Shown piece after piece: positions 19,679 to 31,064 of a stretch of DNA of 64,000 bases. Under the pieces are notes generated by a model. It searched no databases. It was not told where the DNA came from and saw only the letters and a list, made by a program, of their open reading frames with translations. The stretch is from positions 161,720,124 through 161,784,123 of the forward strand of contig NC_135498.1 in assembly GCF_052857255.1 (NCBI RefSeq). Reading direction: 5' to 3'. The position numbers and the translations under genes are program-made. Within the stretch, counting starts at the first letter, position 1, and each line of letters starts with the position of its first letter. This DNA comes from Amblyomma americanum. Lineage: Eukaryota; Arthropoda; Arachnida; Ixodida; Ixodidae.

Positions 19679-21125
19679 TACTGTGGTCAGCGATCATCAC
19701 GCACTGTGCTGGCTAGCCAGTTTGAAGGATCCCGCAGGCCGCCTTGCTCGATGGAGCCAGGAGTTTGACGTCACTGTCATTTACAAGTCGGGACGTGATG
19801 CCAAATGCCTCTCACAAATACCTATAGATGCACCGCCGCCAGACGACGATGAGGACGCCTTCCTGGGATCAGTTCTAGCTGCATTGCACAGCAGCAATGG
19901 TTGGACCATGCCTAAAACATCTCATCGAGTAATTAGAAAGCAATCTTTCTTCATCTCCCGCCTCGTTCAAGCGAGGATTGTCTTATTTCTGCGCGCAGAA
20001 TGATATCCCCGTGAAGAACTTCACAGCGAACAAAGCAGCCTAAGTACGTGTACTTTGCAAGTGTGCGCGAAGAAACTCTTCAGGTTTCACATGACGAGCC
20101 TGGACAACGTCAGTTTTCTCGTACCCTCCGCAGAATTCAAGACAAGTATTTTTGGCTACGACTGTGTGCCGATGTCGCACTATATTTTGAAAGCTGCCGA
20201 GATTGTCAGCGACGAAAGACCTCTCCCAGCCTACCAGTAGAATTTTTCAACGCCATTCAACCCCTCTGAAAGTCCTTTCAGCACTTCGGCATGGTCTTGC
20301 TTGACCCTTTTGTGAAGTTAATATCTTGAAATATGCGGATCATCATAGCGACCATTACCTGACCCGCTACGGCGAGGAAAAAACCCAACCGAACGCAACA
20401 GCAGCAGAAGTCGGCAAGTTTTTCTTACAGTGCATTCCGGTGCGACACGGAGCCCGTGATATGCTCATTACTGACAGCTGCACAGGATTCACAGCGAAAC
20501 TGACGCAAGCCATTCTGCATTACAGCCAAACGAGTCATTAGAGGGCAACTGCATACCATCCGCAGACCAATGGACTCACCTAGCGCCTGAACAAAAGCAT
20601 CGCTTATATGCTCGCCATGTATGTCGATGCCGCATCTAAGACCTGAGACGTCATCCTGCCTTACGACGTCTTCGCCTACAACACCGCAGTGCAGGAGACC
20701 GCCCAAATGACGCCTTCTAGGCTCGTCCATGGTAGGGAGGCCACGACCACGCGAGAAGTCATGCTACCCAACGTTGCCGAAGAGAACGTGGATGTCGCCG
20801 CCTACCTTCAACGCGCAGAGGAGGCCCGAAGACTTGACCGAATACGGATCAAAGACCAACCGTGAAACGACGCAAGGTGCTGTAACCTACAAAGACAAAA
20901 CGCGGAATACAAGCCAGGAGACACAGTGTGGGTTTGGACGCCCATTCGACGCCTAGATTGAGTGAAAACCTTTTGCACCACTCTTTCGGCCCGTACAACG
21001 TTTTTCGACAGCTAGGTGAACTGGACTATGAAGTCGTCCCGAACGAAATGACTGCATCCCAGCGACTCCATGTACGACCAGAAGTTGTCCATGTCGTCCG
21101 GCTAAAGCCCTATTATGCGCGCTAA
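19679..21125 (+). pseudogene. Gypsy A: RNase H end and integrase (downstream part), broken
   Basis: The interrupted Gypsy A frame resumes at VVSDHHALCWLASLKDPAG and continues through the RNase H end and an HHCC finger (CRDCQRRK near 20200). The integrase core follows (LITDSCTGF near 20465, then TNGLT followed by TAG at 20581), with a GPY/F-like region and VVHVVRLKPYYAR to the stop at 21125. At least seven stops or frame changes are visible. The second catalytic Asp is present; the Glu position lies next to the TAG. Only about 14 residues are missing between 15319 and 19679, so insertion C removed little or nothing else. Confidence 0.85.
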
Positions 21126-21224
21126 AAACCTAAGGAAGTTGTGTTTCAACGTTTGTTGTTTATTTTGCACAGTTCGTTTTTTTTCTAGTTGCCTTATTTT
21201 TTAAAGCATCGGGGTGATGCTTCT

Positions 21225-21561
21225 TTGAGAGGAATTAATGCTGCGAATCTGTGTAGTGTTTGTTCATTCCTCAAAGTTGCCGCCACGCCACTTTATTACT
21301 TTGTGAATGCATGATGCGACCAGATTTATCTCGATTGATCGCATCTAGGCGGACCCGATTCTACCTCAATCCGAAATATTCTAGTAATGTTGCGGGTTTT
21401 ATCTAGGAAGTTCCCCATCAACGGCGGGCATTCAGTTCGACGACCGCCGAGAACGCTGGTCTCTACGCTGCCGTCGAGTGATTCAGTCCATCAAGAGTTT
21501 TGTTTAGACGCCGCCTTCGCTGTCTTTCCGCCCTCTGGATTGCAGTAACCACCACGTGACA
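21225..21561 (+). repeat. Gypsy A polypurine tract and 3' LTR
   Basis: A short polypurine tract (gagaggaa, near 21227-21234) precedes an LTR starting TGCTGCGAAT at 21239 and ending ACCACCACGTGACA at 21561 (about 323 bp). No matching 5' LTR is in the window, which agrees with a 5'-truncated element. Confidence 0.75.
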
Positions 21562-23286
21562 ATTTTCTAACCGGATATACGCTAGAGCAAGTTGCTTCAG
21601 TGCACAGACTGCCATCGTGTATTTCTTTAGTATTCTGGAAACATGCAAACATACCGGCGCCTCATCTATCAGGCACGATGGCTTGACGGGATGGTATGGA
21701 AGGGCATAGCCTGAGAGTATTTGAGGCTGATGGCAGCGGAGTGCACTTGCAAAATTGCTCTCCGGCCGCTCATGCAGGATCTTTCTCAGTGGGTGACAAT
21801 GGTGTAAGGTAAGTACGCGGAAGGGCTTCATGTGACAAATATGTCGACATTGGGCAGGCACGTGGTTCCTCAATCGTGCCTTCGTTGCACCGAGTTGTAC
21901 CGAGGCAATCCAGGGCATGCCCTGAGCGCCTGCGCTAGAACGCCTTCTGAAGACCGCAAGCAAGAAATGCCCATATAAAGAGAACTGGGAGGCTGTATCG
22001 GATGTAGCCTAGGAACAGAATTCGGTGTAGTCGTAGTACGGAGCGCCCCGTTGAACCCCACTTCATGCCAGCTACACAGCGAAGGACACGGCAAAAACTA
22101 ATCTGCCTTTTCTTTAACATGTTGATATGCCTCGACCAAGGCACACCGCGGTCAATAATAAAACCCGCTACTCCGTGGTGGGAGACATAGTGTATCTCAG
22201 CTCCGTATTGTGTTATCGGGTAGAGGATAACAGATGTGCGCGTGAATGCGACCACAGCACAATTTTTGGTGCTAAGAATAAATCTTGACGCCGTAGGAGT
22301 CTGGTTGCCGATGTTATAGCTCGCTGCAATCTCGCAGGCATTTGTGAGTGTGTCGAGCCAGAGACCCAGATGCAGAAGTCATCGCCATATGCACTGATAT
22401 GAACGTTAGCTGGCAGCTCAATCCATTTGCAGGCCGTCCATTTCTTTATTAGATACCTGCATCGCCTTATGACATTACAGCAAGGAAGTGGGGCCACAAA
22501 ATGTGATGCGGAATTCAAAACAATGCACACAAACAAAAGAATCACGTTTCACAATCTGATGATACAAACAAATTGTCTAAAATAAATAACTGCTGTTAAT
22601 AGCAACAATTTCGGGAAGCATTGTGTTCCATTTCCAAACCGATCCAGTCGGCGCAACGATAAATAAGGTTGAGCTGAGGGCTCCTCTCTGTGGAACTCCG
22701 CGCTAGGCATGTAATCTGAGCAGCCGCTGAGGTAGCTCACAAACCACATGTAGAGCCGGCCACCAACACCCGAGTCGTCAAGTGCATCAATAATGGATTC
22801 ATGGAGAACGTTGTCGTAAGCGTCTTTGACGCCAGAGAAGACAGGCACTACGAGTCTGCGACGATGTTTCGTGTACTACTGTAGAACCAAGGTTGATGAC
22901 GCTGTCTGTTGAAGATCGTCCTCCCTCAATCCCGGTCATTATGTCCACATAAAGGGACTTGCTATCTAGATAGCTCTCAAGCCTTACTGTACACCATTAA
23001 CTGCATAAATGTTCCAACACACCTTGCAAGGGCAACTGGCCGATATGAGTTAAGCTCATAAGCAGGCTTTCCAGGCTTCAAGAGAGTAACCATGCAGGCG
23101 GCTGACCTTCCAGTGTTCTGGAACATTACCGGAACCCACGCTTCTTTGTAGTAATTAAGCAGCGCAGATTGGCCATGCACACCGAGGTAAGAGAGAGGTG
23201 ACTAAATAACGCCACCAGGACCAGGTGCACATGAATAATTACACGACGCAAGAGTGGTGTCAAATTCAGGAATCGTGAAGAGCAAA
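21562..23286 (-). pseudogene. LINE L2 reverse transcriptase relic
   Basis: Minus-strand reading starts near 23286 in the pre-RT region (FTIPEFDTTLAS, then APGPGG). It continues with TLLKPGKPAYELNSYRPVAL (about 23090-23030), FSGVKDAYDNVLHESIIDALDD (22848-22785) and HISAYGDDFCIW (22400-22366). A post-RT region follows, reaching the edge of the Gypsy A LTR. The first catalytic Asp (FxD) reads FSG and the YADD box reads YGDD. Frames change repeatedly. No endonuclease or ORF1 remains. The RT is related in sequence to L1. Confidence 0.78.
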
Positions 23287-23324
23287 TCCGTCCGTCCGTC
23301 CGTCCATCCATCCATCCAGCCAGC
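23287..23324 (+). repeat. (TCCG)n(TCCA)n microsatellite
   Basis: Tetranucleotide repeats change from TCCG to TCCA units and end in cagccagcc, right at the edge of L2. Confidence 0.85.
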
Positions 23325-23690
23325 CACACTGTATTTATTTAGGCCCAACAGCTTGAAAATCGCCAAATTATCTGAAAAACAGGGGCGTGTGGCTTATTCC
23401 TCAACGTGTGGGCGAGAGCGTGCAAAACAAAAGCGAACCTCTCCAAGTTAGAGCCAGCTATCACGTTGAAAAATGTGGTCGCGACATGTATTTATCCGAA
23501 ACGGGCGAGCAGCGTGCTTCCGGCTCGTGAACGCATGCCGTAACGTTCCCGTAGCGCGCACAGTGTTTCTGCGCATGCGCTCTAGTAAAGAGCAGAGTCG
23601 CACGTCAGCTGACTGCGTACATCCGAGAAAAAAGTATTTATTACAAGAAAGCCGGTCGAGATTGTGAGGGACGAAATACACTACCGATTC
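23325..23690. other. No gene recognised
   Basis: A spacer between the microsatellite and the Gypsy D integrase. Short open frames on both strands lack known motifs. Confidence 0.4.
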
Positions 23691-25125
23691 GAGCAGCAGG
23701 AGTCCTGAACCCTACTGAGCCACGACAAGGCTTTCTATCACATCGCTATGGCTCTCTTGGGCCCTTTACCGAAGTCAACGTGTTCAAATAAGTGTATTGT
23801 CCTTGCGAGCGGACCCGCTGCTCCGAATCCGAAGCCTTGCGGAATGGCACAGCAGCAGTAGTTGGGAACCTTTTCATGGAGTGCAGCTTCCTGCGACGAG
23901 GTGTACCGGAAACGCGCATCATGGACATACGAATAGTTTTCAAGGAAGACCTGACGCAAGCCACTCTGCCCATCTTCTAGACCAGCCACCGGTCGCAACC
24001 GCGGATCATCAGCAGGAAAACTGTCACACGGAGCACCTGAACAGGGCCATCGCAGGCATGCTGGCCATGTATGCCGACGCGAAACGCAATGCGTGGGATA
24101 TAGTCCCATCATGAGAGGGTAATAACTGGAAGGATAAGAATGAGGTGTAGCGCATATGGCAGGTTTTCTGAAATCAGCAATAGCAGCTTACCATTATCCC
24201 TAAAGAGAAAAGTGTACAACAGCTGTATCTTTACCGGTAATCACCTACGGCGCAGAAACGTGGAGGCCAACGAAAAGGGTTCAGCTTAAGTTAAGCACAA
24301 CGCAGCGAGCCATGAAAAGAAAAATGATAGGTGTAAGCAGGCAGAGTGGCTGAGGGAACAAACGCGTGTTAATGACATCCTAGTCGAAATCAAGAGGAAG
24401 AAATGGGCTTGGGCAGGGCATGTAATGCGAAGGCAAGAAGGTAACCCCTCGTCCTTAAGTATAACAGAGTGGATTCCAAGAAAAGGGGAGCGTAGCTGGG
24501 GCGGTAGAGGGTTAGGTGAGCGGATGAGATTAGTAAGTTTACAGGCATAGAGTGGGCGCAGCTGGCAAAGGACAGGGTTGATTGTTGCGACATGGAAGAT
24601 GCCTTTGCCCTGCAGTGGGTGTAGCAAGGCTGATGATCATGATGATGACTCCCATACGTCGTGTTTGCCTACAACACCGAAGTGCAGGAAACCACGCAGA
24701 CGACGCCTTTTAGGCTAATCCACTGCAGGGAGTCAACCACTATGACCGACGCCATAATACCGAACGTCAGCGACGAAGATAACCTCGACGACATGGCCTA
24801 GCTGCAGCGCGCGGCCGAAGTTTGTTGGTATGTCAGGCATGCATTAAGGATCAACTGCGCACCGACGCCCGAGGTAAATATCTTCCCCGATGCCATATCA
24901 ACGGGACATAAGCCGGATAACTAAGTGCGGATGTGGACGCACATTCGCCGCCGCGGGCTAAGTGGAAAACTTTTGCGTCTCTACTTCCGCCCATGCAAGA
25001 TCGTTGTTCGAATCAGAGCGCTTGACTACGAAAACGTTCCTGAAGCAGTCACAGCATCCCAACAGCACCGCGCATGGCCAGACGTTGTGCGTACTATGTG
25101 CCTAAATCCTCATTTTGAGCAATAA
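23691..25125 (+). pseudogene. Gypsy D integrase relic, split by an RTE tail
   Basis: Integrase fragments of a Gypsy element related to A: the LLGPFTEV-like core start (near 23755), HLNRAIAGMLAMYADAKRNAWDIV (24037-24106), then after the insertion VVFAYNTEVQETTQTTPFRLIH (24658-24723), RRRGLSGKLLRLYFRPCKIV (24943-25005) and a final VVRTMCLNPHFEQ before the stop at 25125. Several stops and frameshifts occur. RT and upstream parts are absent. Confidence 0.75.
24104..24655 (+). mobile_element. RTE-type LINE 3' fragment with tcccat TSD
   Basis: The 540-bp insert (24110-24649) encodes, with many stops, the typical C-terminus of RTE/BovB-like ORFs: YGAETWRPTKR, then TTQRAMKRKMIGVS and a WAGHV-like block. 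It ends in a tgatgatcatgatgatga tail, the short tandem tail usual for RTE elements. The 6-bp tcccat occurs at 24104-24109 and 24650-24655. Joining the flanks restores the Gypsy D reading across the site. Confidence 0.82.
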
Positions 25126-25206
25126 AGAACGCCCTGTGCTTGAAATTTCCGTGTTTTGTTTTTGTCCCCTCTGTTTTCGTCGTAAACATTCGGGTTGATT
25201 ACTCTA

Positions 25207-25555
25207 TAAGAGAAGGGCAATGCCGGGAAACTTTGTAATGTTTATTTGTTCATCCTCGAAGTCACCAGCGTGCTGCTTTATCAGTTTCTGACGACAAATG
25301 CGGCTGCATTCATCTGGAATGTTTATAGACGCATGGAATTGTTTGCGCGTTTATCGAAATTGTGTCGGACGATTACCAGGCATTATATCCAAAGTTCCTT
25401 GTCAAATTTGAAATTTACACATCCGAGAGCGGCGATAATTCTGTCTTTCGACGACCGCCGAGTGCGTTTGACGCTACCAACGCCACCCAGTACATTTCTG
25501 TCTCGGTGCAATTATAAATTGTTTATTTTGGAAGCTTTTCTCTGTCTTCCTGACA
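25207..25555 (+). repeat. Gypsy D polypurine tract and probable 3' LTR
   Basis: The polypurine tract agagaaggg lies before TGCCGGGAAACT at 25221. The LTR body shares blocks with the Gypsy A LTR (tgtttgttcatcctc-like start; cgacgaccgccgag). I place the end at the TGACA at 25551-25555, but this is uncertain. Confidence 0.55.
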
Positions 25556-26127
25556 GCCGGAATTCGATTCCCAATACGCGTCAATATTGAGAGCGGCCCT
25601 TTCAAATTTGCGCCTGCCGTTTATTGTTTTCTTCTAGGAAACGACATCTATAAAAGAGTAGACGAGATGCATACCCGGAGCAGCCGAGCAGTTGTATACT
25701 CCAGGTGGGGAAACGAATGCTCTGAGCGTGCCTTCCACCTTTTATTATACGTGTGTCTAGATGTTATTTTAGATCACTGCTATATGATTAATAGGTAACA
25801 GTCAGGGGTCGCCGCTTTCTTTTATAAATTTTTAATAAAGCTACCTTCTTGAAACTCGCCGGCCCTGCCATCCGCACTGCAGCCTTCTTCTTCCTCTTAA
25901 AACATGGCACATACCCACTGCAGCGTTATACTCTGCATTTCTACCTCTCTTTCTCTGACCGCATTCACGGCTTTGTGGAGCCAGCATCGAACTTGGGAAG
26001 TGGTGCTTTCGAATCCGCGTGTAGCCACTCGAGCACTTTTTAACATAACAGAGCTAAGCGCCCCGTGTCGCAGAAAAGGCGGTGTCATCGGCGCCGGCGG
26101 CCGCCTTGAGCGAAAAATGGCGCAGTG
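25556..26127. other. Unassigned sequence, possible repeat
   Basis: A TATA-like tctataaaag lies near 25647. The part from 26050 to 26115 has a GC-rich block (tcggcgccggcggccgcctt) of a type I have seen beside tick SINE tails. No gene is recognised. Confidence 0.35.
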
Positions 26128-26335
26128 TATGTCACATATCGGTGGACACCTGTACCGCGCCGTAAGGAAAGAGATTTTCCTTCCCTTCCGGCGCGGTACG
26201 GGTGCCCAGCGAGAATTGTGAGACAGGCGTCATTTCCTTTCCTTAAAACCAATTGTCATTTCATTTTCCTTCCCTTACGGCCCGGTTCGGGTGTGCACCG
26301 AGATATGTGAGACAGGCGTCCTCTCCTTAAATTGT
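26128..26335. repeat. SINE-tail modules in inverted and direct arrangement
   Basis: Three copies of a module that pairs ttcccttncggcgcggttcgg with a gtgagacaggcgtc end. The first (26128-26172) is on the minus strand, the second (26179-26230) and third (26267-26320) on the plus strand. The first two form a hairpin with arms of about 45-50 bp around accgcgccgtaagg / ccttccggcgcggt. This module is the 3' part of Ruka-like tick SINEs; no tRNA head is present. Confidence 0.65.
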
Positions 26336-27592
26336 CCAACTGGCCACGCGTCGCGCCCAAACGGGCGATGGTGTTCCGTGAACTCCTTGGCAACGCTGCA
26401 ACACGCTGCCGCGTCTCACTCTTAAAGACGAAGCTTAAGCGTTCTCCAAATTTTTTATAGACTGTGAAACCATTCTACTACTGCATACCGTTTGCATAAA
26501 ATAGTCGGTGTTCTGCACAGCGGGCGGCGCTAGTAGCATCGACACCATCTCTCGCATTCTAAGCCGCCGTTCAAAACACACTGAACATAATGCTAACTCA
26601 AGATGCAAAGTCTATCCAGCATGTCCAGCCTATTTGTAACCATTGTCTAGGTTGTCTACTTTTGAAGTGCCGAGTAAAGGGCAGGAAAACGTTGGTGTGA
26701 TACATGGTTACCGAGCGCAAAAAAAGACGAAGACGCAGAGAACAAGACAGCACCACAAAAATGTGATTGGTTGGCGGACGAGTGTGCGTTAAAGACCTTT
26801 TTACAAAGCACTTCCTGGAGGTCGTGGCATTTCTTAAAGCACCTAGCGCAAGCGTGGAGAAGCCGGAACAACGATTTTTCGGCACCAGTTATTTGCAGGC
26901 GAAGGATAAGAATTTCACATCTATGCATTTCCGGTAAATCGGTCTGTACGGGCCACTTGTTTCAACGGAGGCTATCGTTTTCTGAAGGGGAGCTTCTGAG
27001 AAAGAACGCTATTTGTTGTGGCGGGAAACAAAATAATAGCAGAAAGATAAACGAGACTGTCGACATAAGTCAGCAACTGCAGTAACCGCGAGAACGAGCC
27101 GGTAATCTTGCGGTCATTAAATGCAGCATAAGTATACCTTTATATTAGTTCTGTCACATCTGCGTAGCAGAGTTCCTTTTCAACGGGCCTTCTGATGTGA
27201 CAAAAAATTCGAATTGCTTCGGGTAAGAAAGGATGAGGGGTGAAAAGTAATCCCGCACATGCTTTTAATCTTGGCTACTTCGACAGCATACTTGCAATGC
27301 AGCTAATAATTAGTACGTTCAAGATGAAGAATATGCATGCATCTCTGAGGAGTTAATTTCAAATAATTTGATTTTGCATTGTAAAGCTTAATCAAGCTCT
27401 CTATATCTGCCACACCCGAATACTGTGCGACGTTTTCAGTCTTACTTTATTCCACAGTCTAATCAGACGGTTCTGAGTACCTAGTGCCATTTTTGATAGC
27501 CTACAAACATTGGGAGACTGAATGTTAGGGGAAGGCCGAATGATATTTGACGATAAAAAAACCATCACAAACACGGGCAAGTTCAATTCAAA
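26336..27592. other. No gene recognised
   Basis: Short open frames on both strands (for example 26771-27085 +) show no known domain. Confidence 0.4.
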
Positions 27593-29560
27593 GGTTTTAT
27601 TCCTCTTACAGTGCGGCTAGAATAAACATAGTACGTCTTTCACATAGCACACGGACGAGAGGCTAGACACCACAATGCCCTGACTTCAACAACGTTTATT
27701 CCTGCGCGCAGCATATACATATAGAGCACAGCGCGCATGCGCAGCAAGAAAAAGAAAACACCAAGAGGCATGCCAGAACTTGCAGTGGCGCCGAACTGCA
27801 CGAGGATACATGCTTCATCGGCATAAGAAAGTAAACATGAAGCTGAAACCTAACCAGCAAAATATTAGGCGATAAACAACATCACACGACTTTTTAATTA
27901 AAAATTCTCAAGATACGATGCTCTTTCTTGCTCAACAACACCGATGGTGTGCTGAAACTGCTGAAACAGTTTTTTTTTCTCGCCATTTCAGCAGCCTCAG
28001 GTGTCTCTCTTGCTGATTTTTTGACATACTTGTGACATATTGTGGTTCTTCCCAAAAAGGAACCACGTTCATTACACTGCATACATTGAGATGACGAGAT
28101 GCCCTGATGACGCCGTTGTGTTCGATGAGGCTCTCGTTGAGACATCTGCCCGTTTGGCCAATGTAGGCGCGGCCACAGGGCAAATGTACCGATTCAACCA
28201 CGTTTTTTGCGCACTCTACAAACGATTGCCGGCGTCTGCCAGAGAAGTTATTGATCACAGTGACGGTGCAATTCACCTTTTTACACAGTTTTGATAGTGC
28301 AGGAAACACCACATGCAGAGCTGCTATTTCTCCAATTTTTTGAGACTGGGCGATGGCGTGCAACTTAAGTATTACTGTAACAATTTTTCTCCGATCTGTG
28401 TGTCAGCCACACATTTGTTTGGAACCACATTCTTGCTTTCTCTGAGCATGCTCTCGGTAACTGACAAGATTGTACAAGGGTAGTCAGCACCGCTCAACCG
28501 GGTTTCCTGAATAGAGAACGCAGAATCGAGTCTATGCTTACAAGGTTTCGCGAAAACATTACAAAAGCAAGACTTTGCAATTTCTCGTTTAACTAGTTTG
28601 GAGTGGGCCAGAAAAATTATGGGTTGCTTTCCTTGCAGTTCGTGGGCTCAACACAAATGGTGACTGCAAAAATAAATACCCGGGTCAAGACATTTCATGA
28701 TGTTGTTCACAGAAACTTCATGTGTCAAGCTTAGTGGTTGAAAGCAGTCTGAAAACACTGGCAAGATAGAGAAGACTGCTGCGTGGTCGCACATATCTTG
28801 TGTGTTTGTTATAAAGAGAAAATCATCAACATACTGAAAATGCCTGCAGAACTGGGCCCTTCACTTCTACGTTTCAGGTGTCGGTCCTGCTTCGCTAGGA
28901 AAATATTGCTCAAACATGGAGCATTGTAGAAGCCAATACATTTTTTCTTTTTTTGTGATTTAATGATGCCTTCCCAAACTGTGAAAGTTGATTTCGGGAA
29001 TGTTGCAAGCAATTCGAGGAAGTTGTCTGCAGACAAACCACTAGTCTTCTGAAAAGACATAACCACATGTCTGTCTAAGCTGTTTCTAGCACTGGTCAAC
29101 AGATATTCCTGTGAAATAGAGTAGTAAAGGACTTTAATGTCGACTGAGAAAGCCGACAAATTAGCCTTGGTCTCTTAATTAAGAAACCGGATCACCTTGT
29201 CCTAGTTCTTTACTTTGACAGTGTCGTCCATGCTAAGCCAACTGAAATTTTGCTACTGGAACCTTGCAAGAGGTTTCTGCAATGTTCCATTTTTCAGTGA
29301 TAATTAGCGGCATACGGCAGTCTATTTTATGAGTTTTTGCAGCGAAGAAAAGTTCCAAGCCGATCTTTTTCGTCTTTTATACGGGCTTTACAAGCTTGTC
29401 TAAATTAATGATGTTACATAACCTTATAGTCGAATTTCTTACGGGCTCTAAGTCTCCAAGGCTCATTTATTCTGTTGAACACCGAGAGCACAGCTTGTTC
29501 TACTTTTACCTTATACGCGATATCGAAAAGCCCCACAGAGCTTTCTTTTTTTCGGCAGGA
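27593..29560 (-). pseudogene. Penelope-like element: RT with GIY-YIG endonuclease, broken
   Basis: Penelope-like elements combine a telomerase-like RT with a C-terminal GIY-YIG nuclease. On the minus strand the RT fragment (about 29160-28809) reads FSVDIKVLYYSISQEYLL, SGLSADNFLELL, FTVWEG, then APCLSNIFLAKQDR and QYVDDFLF (28840-28817), with the YxDD box intact though in a shifted frame. The GIY-YIG part (28363-27932) reads LPCGRAYIGQTGRCLNE followed by a Cys-containing region, as in canonical family members. Stops and frameshifts separate the blocks. Sequence from about 27893 to 27593 is a non-coding end containing cgcgcagcatatacatatag. I could not find paired terminal repeats. Confidence 0.82.
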
Positions 29561-31064
29561 AGAGGCTGAAGTTATCCCGCAAATACGATACAGTTCTCTG
29601 GATGAGTGGTCTTAGAGCCTGGACCTTACAACGAGAGACAACGCCTGCACCCTCAGAAAGGCATATCCCACTCTCTGAGCCAGGCGCCAGACTTTACACC
29701 TGCCTCACCTTCGCAATTGTTGTGCGGCTGTCTTCCATGGCTCCACGGCGAGCGTGGGTCCACAGCTGAGTACCTGTCGCACATATGACCGCAGCTGGAC
29801 ATCACGGACGATTTGGACATTCTTTCGATGTACCGGTATCTTCAATGGAAGCATCCGGTGAAGCGTAAGAAGCGCTTGATGGCGAAAGAATTCCGTTGCC
29901 CTGTCAACTTCACGGGAAAATTCCCGTCAACGGAAAGCAGCGCTCACAAGACTCATGCCTGAGCCGGCCCACAGCCGAAGGTTATCTTTGAGGACACGGC
30001 ATTGTCGTCACCGCTACGAGCGCAAGAGTTTGCACATCCTAGTGCTATAGCTATTCGGTGGTACCAGTCCACCACACTGTGCCAAAAGATGAGCAGGGGT
30101 TATCCTGTGGCAAATGCAGAAGCCGAGTGGCCTGGCCTTGCACGAGGCCACTGCTACCTTAGATACAATGAGACACCGATCGCTGAGAGTGATAGAGCCC
30201 TGAGAAGAAATGAACTTGTTCATTATCAGTTGTTGGGCGAGTTGGTGTTTCACGCTTTCGTTCACACAGCACAAAAGACGATCACGAAAAACGTGGACAT
30301 TTCTCCTAGCTCTCATACTTCTGAGCCCTGGAAAGCTTGCTATATGGCTACAAAGTTTAGTAAATTTCTCTAGAGCGCCACAGCTTGGCTATATTAAGCA
30401 AAGGAAGCGAGATAGTTACGCAGGTAGTCATTTTCCGCACAATGCCAGTGCTTCACTGCAGCTACATAGACTTAGAACCTACAAACTAAGTGCACTAATA
30501 TCATGTCCTTAACTTAGCCGCTGGGCTAAAATTTCGCACTGTTTATCGCGCAGCTCACCACCCAGGAGCTGAATAAATAAGTTTTCTGACGTCGGTACTA
30601 ATAAATTCAGAACCTTGACAAGTTCCACTGTACGCCATGAGATTTACGTTACGTAAAGAGGTAAAAATCGCTCAGCTAGCTCATCGGTTCAGCGACACAC
30701 TTTGGCAAAACAAAACACGGGATTACATTTTAATACGATACCATTTAGGCAGTCGTGTCACAAAAAAATTCTGATTTCTCCTTAACGAAATTCCGCGATT
30801 GGTCCATTTGTTGATGCCATCAACAAGGACACGCGACTCCAATTCTCCAGTCAGAGAGCAACGCGACATTCTCTGATTAGTCGACAGAAGTCGGCACGTC
30901 CTCTTGTGACGTCAATGCAACCTGCCGACCGTTGAAGCTGCTATATTGGATTTGAAATAACTTGCGGTTATAAGGCAAGAGAAGATGAAGTGTCACTACA
31001 GTACGTTTGGCAGCTGTCGAGGTGGTGGTGTTTTGGGCTTATAAAAGCAGCGGATCCCCAATCA
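29561..31064. other. Unassigned; two open frames of unknown origin
   Basis: A plus-strand frame at 29789-29962 reads PQLDITDDLDILSMYRYLQW and continues with a basic segment; another at 30002-30373 is open for 123 codons. Both have protein-like composition, but I recognise no family and see no splice evidence linking them. They may be eroded TE or host-derived sequence. Confidence 0.3.
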
